The notes beneath the pieces were generated by a model. It ran no database searches. It was not told the DNA's origin and saw only the letters and a program-made list of their open reading frames with translations. Positions 1 through 5,909 of a DNA stretch of 9,476 nucleotides are shown one piece after another. A program made the position numbers and the translations under genes. This stretch comes from Chthoniobacterales bacterium (GTDB taxonomy: Bacteria > Verrucomicrobiota > Verrucomicrobiia > Chthoniobacterales > JACTMZ01): positions 1-9,476 of the forward strand of contig JAFMJK010000073.1 of assembly GCA_017853515.1 (NCBI GenBank), written 5' to 3'. Position 1 is the stretch's first letter. Every line of letters starts with the position of its first letter.

Positions 1-629
1 AAAAGTGGCTACCCGGAACTTTTTGGTCCACCACCGACCGTCCGCTCATCCAGCGCGCGGTCAAGCGCTCTGCAGACCTTGCCATTGCCCTCGTCCTGCT
101 CGTGGCACTGTCGCCTTTGATGCTGCCACTCGCTCTGGCATCGCTCCTGACTCAAGGCCTTCCCTTTTTTTACCGGCAAGAACGCGCCGGACGCGCTGGG
201 AGAAACTTCACGCTTTTCAAATTGCGCACGATGAAACCCGATGCGGAGGACAACGGCCCGCAATGGGCGGAAAGAGACGATAGAAGAGTCACGAAGTTCG
301 GGCGATGGCTGCGCCGGACAAGGCTCGATGAGGTTCCGCAGTTGTGGAATGTGCTCAGGGGCGACATGAGCCTTGTCGGTCCGCGACCGGAGAGGCCGGA
401 GTTTGTCAGCCGACTCGAAGCGGAAATTCCTTTCTACCGGGCACGGTTCGCGATCAAGCCCGGACTTACCGGTTGGGCCCAAATCAAGTCTGGCTACGCA
501 GTGGGAACGGACGGCGCCAAGAACAAGTTGGAATACGACCTCTATTACATCAAAAACCGCTCGTTTTGGCTCGATCTGCTCATACTGCTGCAAACTACCC
601 GTGTCATTTTCGGGCTGCAGGGGCGTTGA
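1..629 (+). CDS. Bacterial sugar transferase (polyprenyl-phosphate sugar-phosphotransferase), 5' partial
   Basis: The reading frame is open from base 3 to the TGA at 627-629 and gives 208 residues with no start in view, so the N-terminus lies off the window. It matches the Bac_transf family (WcaJ/EpsB-like), which moves a sugar-1-phosphate from a nucleotide sugar onto undecaprenyl phosphate at the inner membrane to begin exopolysaccharide or capsule units. Visible hallmarks, numbered from base 3: a hydrophobic membrane segment at about 24-50, FYRQERAG at 56-63, FKLRTM at 72-77, LDEVPQLWNVL at 108-118, GDMSLVGPRPERPEF at 120-134 and KPGLTGWAQ at 152-160. Together these are the catalytic core, and the C-terminus ends where the family normally ends. 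A GTG at 102 could be called as a start but would cut into the membrane helix, so it is not the real start. The larger form with an N-terminal multi-helix domain cannot be excluded. The sugar substrate is unknown. Confidence 0.93.
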   Translation, partial: KWLPGTFWSTTDRPLIQRAVKRSADLAIALVLLVALSPLMLPLALASLLTQGLPFFYRQERAGRAGRNFTLFKLRTMKPDAEDNGPQWAERDDRRVTKFGRWLRRTRLDEVPQLWNVLRGDMSLVGPRPERPEFVSRLEAEIPFYRARFAIKPGLTGWAQIKSGYAVGTDGAKNKLEYDLYYIKNRSFWLDLLILLQTTRVIFGLQGR

Positions 630-652
630 ACTGGGCGGGCCACACCCCCAGA

Positions 653-680
653 TTGACACAACTGGTCTATTCAATAGACT
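653..680 (+). promoter_or_regulatory. Candidate sigma-70-type promoter for the toxin-antitoxin pair
   Basis: A perfect -35 hexamer TTGACA at 653-658 is followed after 16 bases by TAGACT at 675-680, which matches 4 of 6 positions of the -10 consensus. It lies in the 58-base gap between the sugar transferase stop and the antitoxin start. Transcription would begin near base 687, next to the GTG at 688, so the message could be leaderless, which fits the absence of a Shine-Dalgarno sequence there. The call rests on sequence resemblance alone. Confidence 0.5.
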
Positions 681-684
681 AGTT
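660..684. promoter_or_regulatory. Palindromic candidate operator for antitoxin autoregulation
   Basis: A 25-base inverted repeat centred on base 672 has arms AACTGGTCTATT and AATAGACTAGTT. Eleven of twelve pairs are complementary, and the inner seven (GTCTATT/AATAGAC) are perfect. It covers the -10 region of the candidate promoter and ends three bases before the antitoxin start. Phd/YefM antitoxins commonly bind palindromes at their own promoter and repress it, more strongly with toxin bound. Position and symmetry both fit that role here. Confidence 0.6.
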
Positions 685-687
685 GGC

Positions 688-933
688 GTGAAGCAGACAC
701 CCCGCGTTCAGGAAGTCGGCGCCTATGAGGCCAAGACCAATCTGTCCCGCCGCCTCAGCCAGACCCGCGCCGGAAAGTCCTTCATCATCACCCAACGCGG
801 CAAACCCGTCGCGGAGCTCAAACCCGCGCCGGTCAAGCGCGTACAGGGTCACTGGGGCGACATGCAGGGCAAGATTCGGGTCGGGGACGACTTTTGTGAG
901 CCGCTCGAGGACATGAAGGAATACATGGAGTAG
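688..933 (+). CDS. Phd/YefM-family antitoxin
   Basis: This 81-residue protein starts at GTG 688. It is the predicted antitoxin: it should bind and neutralise the PIN-domain toxin encoded next and repress their shared promoter. The N-terminal half has the Phd/YefM pattern: VGAYEAKTNLSRRLSQ at about 10-25, then AGKSFIITQRGKPVAEL at 28-44, corresponding to the family's beta-hairpin that ends in the conserved RGKPVA. The C-terminal part, ending in PLEDMKEYME at 72-81, is acidic as expected for the toxin-wrapping tail. The frame is open far upstream, but that stretch lies inside the sugar transferase gene. The GTG just before the conserved domain is the only sensible start. There is no Shine-Dalgarno sequence, so leaderless initiation is possible. 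The toxin starts four bases after the stop. Confidence 0.85.
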   Translation: MKQTPRVQEVGAYEAKTNLSRRLSQTRAGKSFIITQRGKPVAELKPAPVKRVQGHWGDMQGKIRVGDDFCEPLEDMKEYME

Positions 934-937
934 CCGC

Positions 938-1327
938 ATGCGCTACCTCCTCGACACCCATACCGTGCTCTGGATGCGGGAAAACAACCCGCGCCTCAAT
1001 CGCGCCAAGTGGGAACGCGTCTTTTACTCAGCCGACAACGAAATTCTCGTGAGTGTGGTCAGCCTGTGGGAAATGACGATCAAGCGCTCCCTCGGCAAGT
1101 TGGACTTTGACGGCTCACTCGAGGAATTCGCCGCCGACTTGGAAACCAAGCACGGCTTCACCTTACTCCCCGTTTTACCAACGGATCTCGATCGCCTCGC
1201 CACCCTCCCGCATCACCACCGCGACCCGTTCGACCGCCTGCTCATTGCCCAAGCCCTTGAGCAAGGGGCCATCGCCGTGACCAACGACCGCCACTGGAAA
1301 AAATACCGCTGCAAGGTGCAGTGGTGA
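938..1327 (+). CDS. PIN-domain toxin, VapC family
   Basis: This 129-residue protein fills a single PIN ribonuclease domain. VapC-type PIN toxins are Mg-dependent endoribonucleases that cleave tRNA or rRNA and stop growth when the antitoxin is lost. The acidic residues expected at the metal site are visible: D6 in LLDTHTVLW, E45 in SLWEMTIK, D96 and D99 in HHHRDPFDRLLIAQA, and D117 in VTNDRHW. Those motifs, particularly RDPFDRLLIAQA, are typical of the VapC subgroup paired with Phd-type antitoxins. The start ATG follows the antitoxin stop by four bases. A GGAG at 927-930, inside the end of the antitoxin gene, sits seven bases upstream, so translation is probably coupled. All key residues are present and the gene looks intact. 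The RNA target cannot be read from sequence. Confidence 0.92.
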   Translation: MRYLLDTHTVLWMRENNPRLNRAKWERVFYSADNEILVSVVSLWEMTIKRSLGKLDFDGSLEEFAADLETKHGFTLLPVLPTDLDRLATLPHHHRDPFDRLLIAQALEQGAIAVTNDRHWKKYRCKVQW

Positions 1328-1336
1328 CAAGGTGGC

Positions 1337-1356
1337 TCGCGATGTCCCCATCGCGA
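1337..1356. terminator. Hairpin after the toxin gene, candidate terminator
   Basis: TCGCGATG (1337-1344) and CATCGCGA (1349-1356) form a perfect 8-bp stem with a four-base loop TCCC, starting ten bases after the toxin stop. Only TTT follows on the plus strand, so it is a weak intrinsic terminator by the usual rule. It may act with the second hairpin to separate converging transcripts. Confidence 0.45.
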
Positions 1357-1369
1357 TTTCGGATCAATT

Positions 1370-1390
1370 ATCGCGCACGGAGTGCGCGAT
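1370..1390. terminator. Hairpin after the mutase gene, candidate terminator
   Basis: ATCGCGCAC (1370-1378) and GTGCGCGAT (1382-1390) form a perfect 9-bp stem with the three-base loop GGA. It lies five bases beyond the mutase stop codon in the direction of mutase transcription. No T-run follows on the minus strand, so it may protect or terminate the message only in part. Confidence 0.45.
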
Positions 1391-1394
1391 CCAC

Positions 1395-4358
1395 CTACAA
1401 TTTTGCTTCGAGGTCGGCGATGAGGCGTTTGGCGGCGTCGGGAATGACGGTGCCGGGGCCGAAGATTTCGGCGGCGCCGTTTTGGTGGAGGAACTCGTAG
1501 TCCTGATGCGGGATGACGCCGCCGACCACGACGAGGATGTCGGGGCGGCCGAGTTTTTTCAGTTCGGCGACGAGTTGCGGCAGGAGCGTTTTGTGACCGG
1601 CAGCCAGCGAGCTGAAGCCGACGATGTGCACATCGTTTTCCACGGCCTGCTTGGCCGTTTCCTCCGGAGTCTGGAAAAGCGGACCGATGTCCACGTCGAA
1701 TCCGAGGTCGGCAAACGCGGTCGAGACGACTTTGGCCCCGCGGTCGTGTCCATCCTGCCCGATCTTGGCCACAAGCATGCGGGGACGGCGACCGTGCCGC
1801 TTTTCGAAGTCTGCGCTCATGCGGCGAACCTCGGCAATTTGTTGGTTTTCGCCGAACTCGCGTCCATAGACGCCGGAGATGGAACGCACCACGGCCATAT
1901 GGCGACCATACACCTTCTCCATGGCATCGGAAATCTCCCCGAGCGTGGCCCTCGCGCGGGCGGCCTCGACGGCGAGAGCGAGCAGGTTCCCCTTCCCACT
2001 CCCGGCAGCTTTGGTGATGGCCTCCAGCGCCGCGGTCACCTTTCCGTTATCGCGCTCGGCCCGCAGCGTCTTCAATTGCGCGATCTGCTCTTCGCGCACG
2101 GCGGTGTTGTCGACTTCAAGAATGTCGAGAGGCGCTTCTTCGGACAGGCGGTATTTGTTCACGCCGACGATCGCTTCGGACCCGGAATCGATGCGGGCCT
2201 GACGCCGAGCCGCGGCCTCCTCGATCCGCATCTTGGGCAGGCCCGTGTTGATCGCCTTGGCCATACCACCCAGTTTTTCCACCTCGGCGATATGAACCCA
2301 GGCGCGATCCATGAGATCACGGGTCAGACTCTCGACGTAATATGACCCTCCCCAAGGATCGACCGTGCGGCAAATACCGGTCTCCTTTTGGAGGAAGATC
2401 TGCGTGTTGCGCGCAATCGCGGCGGAAAAGTCGGTCGGCAGCGCGATGGCCTCGTCGAGCGAATTGGTATGCAACGACTGCGTCCCACCGAAGGCGGCGG
2501 CCATCGCTTCGATGCACGTGCGGACCACATTGTTGTAAGGATCCTGCTCGGTCAGGCTCCAACCGGACGTCTGGGAGTGGGTGCGGAGGGCGAGCGACTT
2601 GGGATCTTTCGCCCCGAGCCCGCGCATCAGCTTGGCCCAGAGCACGCGGGCGGCGCGCATCTTGGCGATTTCCATGAAAAGATTTTTTCCCTGCGCCCAG
2701 AAAAAAGAAATGCGCGGGGCAAAAGCATCGATCGGGATGCCCGCCGCCACGCCGGTGCGGACGTATTCCACCCCGTCGGCCAAGGTGTAGCCGATTTCCA
2801 AATCGGCCGGCGCTCCTGCTTCGTGCATGTGATAACCGGACACGCTGATGCTGTTGAATTTCGGCATCTTCTCGGACGTGTAGGCAAAGATGTCGGCCAC
2901 GATGCGCATCGAGGCCTCGGGCGGATAGATGTAGGTGTTCCGCACCATGTATTCCTTGAGGATGTCGTTCTGGATGGTGCCGTTGAGCTTGTCCGGCGAA
3001 ACACCCTGCTCCTCGGCTGCCACGATGTAGAATGCCATGATCGGAATAACCGCGCCGTTCATGGTCATGGAGACGGACATCTTGTCCAGAGGGATGCCAT
3101 CGAAGAGCGCCCTCATGTCGAGGACGGAGTCGACGGCCACCCCGGCTTTGCCCACATCGCCGACCACACGCGGATGATCGGAGTCATATCCGCGGTGGGT
3201 GGCCAAATCGAACGCCACGCTCAAACCCATCTGACCCGCGGCGAGGTTGCGGCGGTAGAATGCATTGCTTTCGCGCGCGGTGGAGAACCCCGCGTATTGG
3301 CGGATGGTCCAAGGACGGACGACATACATCGTCGGATACGGTCCGCGGAGAAAAGGCGCGATTCCCGCGGTGAAACCAAGTTGCGGGCAATTCGCGCGGT
3401 CGGATGGTCCGTAGGCCTGCTTGACCGCGATGTGCTCCATCGTCTCGTCGGAAGGCGCTGCTCCGGACAAGGCGGCGGGGCCGGCTTTCGTTTCGGGTGC
3501 ATTGGCCAAGTCGCCCAGCGCGGGTGTCGCTTTCGCCCATGCGGCCTCGCCGATGTCTTTGCTCAACGATTCGACGAACCATGAGCCACCGCCCGCATCG
3601 GCCACACCCGCCAGGAGGCACTCCTCGCGCAAGATGCGTTGGGTATTGATGGCCAGACGTTGCGAAAACTCCGATTTGCCGCCGTCGAAGGGCAACACGG
3701 TCAAACTGTCGCAACCGCCGAGCACCGCCCCGCAGGCCGCCACGGTGTAGCGCAAAATGTTAGTGTGCGGCTCCTCCCCATCGCGGACACAAGGAGGAGT
3801 GACCGCGTGGATCATCATCCGAGCGGCCGAAGTCGAACCACCCAATGCGGAAACGATCCGCGCCCACCCCTGACGCGCGGCGCGCAGCTTGGCCAAGATA
3901 ACGAAAAATTCCCCGGATGCGGCGAAAGTGAAACGAATTTTGTCCGCAGCATCGTCGATCGAAAGACCCTTCGCCTGCAGTTGACGCAGGACCTCCAGGC
4001 CCCGACTCCAAGCATACGCGACTTCGGCCGCAGCTCCGTCGGAAGTGCGCGCCGCAGCATCGACGCGAACCCCACAATCAGGCAGTGGCGGCTCGCCGGC
4101 TTCGATCGTGGTCCACTCGGCCGAGGCTTTGCCACCGCGCAAATAAGGAAACACTCCGGGATCTGCTTCGCCGCCCGGGAGAAGGGCAAAGTTCTCGTTC
4201 GTGTAAATCGGTTCGACGCCGAGTCCATCGGGCGTTTGGGAAACGAGTCCGGCCAGCGGCTTGCCCTTCAGCGTGGCCTCGGCCGCGGCACGCCAATCGG
4301 CGAGCGATGAAGGGGGAAACTCCGAGAGATCGAGTTTGTCTTTGAGGTGCGCGGACAT
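1395..4358 (-). CDS. Methylmalonyl-CoA mutase: half-MutA module fused to complete MutB
   Basis: The 987-residue product should be the B12-dependent mutase that interconverts succinyl-CoA and (R)-methylmalonyl-CoA. Residues from about 305 to the end match the catalytic large subunit throughout. By comparison with the Propionibacterium enzyme as I recall it, Y355, R473, Y509 and H510 correspond to Y89, R207, Y243 and H244, consistent with methylmalonyl-CoA specificity. The C-terminal B12 domain has D869-x-H871-x-x-G874, with H871 as cobalt ligand, then SSL at 916-918 and GG at 946-947. Residues 1-290 are MutA-like: an N-terminal piece (FPPSSLADW, TPDGLGV, PIYTNEN) and a second half-barrel similar to the protein's own residues 521-690 (AKLRAAR at 156-162 against AKMRAAR at 565-571; VESL at 262-265 against 675-678). 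The first half-barrel and B12 domain of MutA are missing. I chose ATG 4358, seven bases after GGAGG; GTG 4361 is possible. The start overlaps the upstream stop, which suggests coupling. Confidence 0.95.
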   Translation of the reverse strand: MSAHLKDKLDLSEFPPSSLADWRAAAEATLKGKPLAGLVSQTPDGLGVEPIYTNENFALLPGGEADPGVFPYLRGGKASAEWTTIEAGEPPLPDCGVRVDAAARTSDGAAAEVAYAWSRGLEVLRQLQAKGLSIDDAADKIRFTFAASGEFFVILAKLRAARQGWARIVSALGGSTSAARMMIHAVTPPCVRDGEEPHTNILRYTVAACGAVLGGCDSLTVLPFDGGKSEFSQRLAINTQRILREECLLAGVADAGGGSWFVESLSKDIGEAAWAKATPALGDLANAPETKAGPAALSGAAPSDETMEHIAVKQAYGPSDRANCPQLGFTAGIAPFLRGPYPTMYVVRPWTIRQYAGFSTARESNAFYRRNLAAGQMGLSVAFDLATHRGYDSDHPRVVGDVGKAGVAVDSVLDMRALFDGIPLDKMSVSMTMNGAVIPIMAFYIVAAEEQGVSPDKLNGTIQNDILKEYMVRNTYIYPPEASMRIVADIFAYTSEKMPKFNSISVSGYHMHEAGAPADLEIGYTLADGVEYVRTGVAAGIPIDAFAPRISFFWAQGKNLFMEIAKMRAARVLWAKLMRGLGAKDPKSLALRTHSQTSGWSLTEQDPYNNVVRTCIEAMAAAFGGTQSLHTNSLDEAIALPTDFSAAIARNTQIFLQKETGICRTVDPWGGSYYVESLTRDLMDRAWVHIAEVEKLGGMAKAINTGLPKMRIEEAAARRQARIDSGSEAIVGVNKYRLSEEAPLDILEVDNTAVREEQIAQLKTLRAERDNGKVTAALEAITKAAGSGKGNLLALAVEAARARATLGEISDAMEKVYGRHMAVVRSISGVYGREFGENQQIAEVRRMSADFEKRHGRRPRMLVAKIGQDGHDRGAKVVSTAFADLGFDVDIGPLFQTPEETAKQAVENDVHIVGFSSLAAGHKTLLPQLVAELKKLGRPDILVVVGGVIPHQDYEFLHQNGAAEIFGPGTVIPDAAKRLIADLEAKL

Positions 4359-5854
4359 CACGCCACCTCCTCGACTTCGACTTGGTGTTTTTTCCCTTCG
4401 ATGTGCATGACGTATTTTTTTGTCCGCGCGTGGCCGCTGGTTGTGTGCATCGCCGCCGCCTTGTCCTGTGGGCCCGCCGTCCCGTGGTCTTGCAGTCCCG
4501 GCTTCGGCTCCACCGGCTTCTCACCGCGCAGCAATTTTTCGGTTTCGACGGGGAACATGGCGAAAAGCACCGCGATCTCGTCGTCGCCGGGCCAACCCTT
4601 TTCTTTGAGTTTGTCGCGCAGCGCAGGCATGCCGGGTTCGAGCAGATCGGCGGGGCGAACCGTGACTGCTTTTTTGCCGCTTTGCTTTTCGACCAGCGAG
4701 AGCAACTCCCCATCGACCGGACCGGGCGTCTTGCCGTATTTGCCGAGGACAACGTCCTGTGCCGGTTGCGAAATCATTTTCCAGCGGCCGAATTTGACAT
4801 TGAGCATGGCTTGCGTGCCGACGATTTGGGACGTCGGGGTAACGAGCGGAATGTATCCGAGCGCCGCGCGCACCACGGGCATTTCCTTGAGCACCTCGTT
4901 GTAGCGCTCCGCCATACCCTGTTCTTTGAGCTGGTTGCGGAAGTTGCTCAGCATGCCACCGGGGACTTGGTAAGTCAGGATGTCGACATCGACGCGCTCG
5001 TTGGCCGGACTGGTGAAGGCTCTCAGCTCCGCGTAGACCTCCTCGAAGTGCGCGCGAAGGCGGGCGAGGCGTTCGCGGTCGTAATCCGGCCGGCGCGGAT
5101 GCCCTTCGAGCAGCGCCATCATGCGCAAAGTGTCAGGCTGCGAGGTGCCGTTGGCAAAAGGAACGATCGAAGTTTCGACCACATCGACACCCGCATCGAT
5201 CGCGGCCAGATAAGACGACGAGGCCAAGCCTGCGGTGTCATGGCTGTGCAAAATGACCGGCACGCCGACGCGTTTTTTCAGGGCGGCGACCAGATCATGG
5301 GCCACCTTCGGCGTGATCAGGCCGGCCATGTCTTTGATGCTGACCGACTGGCAACCGAGATCGACGAGCGCTTCGCCAAAATCAACAAAAGCTTCGACCG
5401 TGTGGACCGGACTGATCGTGTAGCAAATTTCGCCCCGGGCGTGTTTGCCGGCAGCCAGCGTGGCGCGGATGGATGTCTCGAGATTGCGAGGGTCGTTCAG
5501 TGCGTCGAAAATTCGCAACACATCCATCCCGCGATCCGCCGTGCAGCGGACGAAAGCCTCAACCACGTCGTCCGGGAAACTCGTGTATTGCACGATGTTT
5601 TGCCCGCGCAACAGCATCCCATGCGGCGTCTTGGGAGCACCGTTCTTCAGCGCGCTAATCCGCTCGAACGGATTTTCACCGAGGTAGCGAAGACAGGAAT
5701 CGATCGTCGCGCCGCCCCAAGTTTCCAGCTGATAAAACCCGAGCGCGTCGAGGTCGGCCAAGGCCGGCAGCATCTGCTCCGTCCGCATCCGCGTTGCGGC
5801 GAGGGACTGATGTCCATCGCGGAGCACCGTGTTGGTGAACTCGACGCGTTTCAT
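4358..5854 (-). CDS. Biotin-dependent carboxyltransferase subunit (transcarboxylase 5S / OadA / PycB type) without biotin domain
   Basis: This 498-residue protein is the carboxyltransferase that exchanges CO2 between carboxybiotin and pyruvate/oxaloacetate. The HMGL-like TIM barrel occupies about 1-270. It carries LRDGHQS at 11-17 (metal ligand D13), SIKDMAGL at 172-179 (K174 the expected carbamylated lysine) and LHSHDTAGL at 202-210 (metal ligands H203 and H205). The conserved PYC/OADA domain follows, with YQVPGGMLSN at 295-304. Residues 445-478 are a linker rich in Pro, Ala and Gly. The chain ends in KKYVMHIEGKKHQVEVEEVA, which resembles the first strands of a biotinyl domain, but there is no AMKM biotinylation site, so biotin must sit on another protein. 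With mutase directly downstream, a 5S role in methylmalonyl-CoA:pyruvate transcarboxylase is the best inference; oxaloacetate decarboxylase alpha and pyruvate carboxylase B are alternatives. The start is ATG 5854, where the family begins; an in-frame TTG at 5884 is less likely. Confidence 0.93.
   Translation of the reverse strand: MKRVEFTNTVLRDGHQSLAATRMRTEQMLPALADLDALGFYQLETWGGATIDSCLRYLGENPFERISALKNGAPKTPHGMLLRGQNIVQYTSFPDDVVEAFVRCTADRGMDVLRIFDALNDPRNLETSIRATLAAGKHARGEICYTISPVHTVEAFVDFGEALVDLGCQSVSIKDMAGLITPKVAHDLVAALKKRVGVPVILHSHDTAGLASSSYLAAIDAGVDVVETSIVPFANGTSQPDTLRMMALLEGHPRRPDYDRERLARLRAHFEEVYAELRAFTSPANERVDVDILTYQVPGGMLSNFRNQLKEQGMAERYNEVLKEMPVVRAALGYIPLVTPTSQIVGTQAMLNVKFGRWKMISQPAQDVVLGKYGKTPGPVDGELLSLVEKQSGKKAVTVRPADLLEPGMPALRDKLKEKGWPGDDEIAVLFAMFPVETEKLLRGEKPVEPKPGLQDHGTAGPQDKAAAMHTTSGHARTKKYVMHIEGKKHQVEVEEVA
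4366..4370 (-). promoter_or_regulatory. Shine-Dalgarno site for the mutase gene
   Basis: On the minus strand GGAGG lies inside the last codons of the carboxyltransferase gene. Its spacing is four bases to a GTG (4361) and seven to an ATG (4358), with the two starts adjacent as GTGATG. The seven-base spacing favours ATG, which shares its A with the upstream TGA stop. Confidence 0.7.
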
Positions 5855-5859
5855 TAGCT

Positions 5860-5878
5860 GGACTAATAGTCCGCCTCC
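5860..5878 (-). promoter_or_regulatory. GGAGG and hairpin ahead of the carboxyltransferase start
   Basis: Read on the minus strand, GGAGG (5878-5874) is followed by one base, then GGACTATTAGTCC (5872-5860), then AGCTA and the ATG at 5854. The 13-base segment is a perfect palindrome around a single central base and would fold as GGACT/AGTCC with loop ATT. The linear distance from GGAGG to ATG is 19 bases, too long for normal pairing with 16S rRNA. With the hairpin formed it shrinks to six effective bases. It could also be a protein-binding operator. Confidence 0.45.
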
Positions 5879-5909
5879 ACGCAACGGGCGGCAAGGCGAA
5901 AGAAGCAGA

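Larger units (their letters stand above)
1330..1396. repeat. Double-hairpin element with terminal inverted repeats (REP/BIME- or MITE-like candidate)
   Basis: Almost the whole gap between the convergent toxin and mutase genes is palindromic. The outer ends AGGTGG (1330-1335) and CCACCT (1391-1396) are exact inverted repeats. Inside are two perfect hairpins built on similar TCGCGA/ATCGCG words, one at 1337-1356 and one at 1370-1390. The outer arms can also pair as a longer 12-bp stem with one mismatch (1330-1341 with 1385-1396), an alternative fold to the two hairpins. The right end overlaps the last two bases of the mutase stop codon (CTA, 1395-1397, on the plus strand). Only one copy lies in this window, so repetition in the genome is inferred from its form. 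Confidence 0.55.

Noticed and set aside
373..687. Upstream extension of the antitoxin frame into the sugar transferase gene
   Set aside because: The extra residues overlap the conserved sugar transferase core in another frame and precede the antitoxin's own promoter and domain start.
1328..1394. Short CRISPR-like or tRNA-like structure between convergent genes
   Set aside because: There are two different hairpins with no regular spacers, and no cloverleaf or anticodon arm can be drawn.
2388..3584. Plus-strand reading frames opposite the mutase (1332-2345 and 2388-3584)
   Set aside because: Both lie entirely or almost entirely against the conserved mutase coding sequence and have no recognisable motifs or ribosome-binding sites.
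3450..4150. Possible frameshift or pseudogene explaining the short MutA-like module
   Set aside because: The frame stays open without interruption, and the shadow frames show no MutA half-barrel remnants. A real or assembly-level deletion remains possible and is raised as a check.
4382..5857. Long plus-strand reading frame (about 491 codons) opposite the carboxyltransferase
   Set aside because: The opposite strand encodes a clear carboxyltransferase with metal-binding and lysine motifs. This frame shows no domain and an Arg/His-rich composition typical of a shadow frame.
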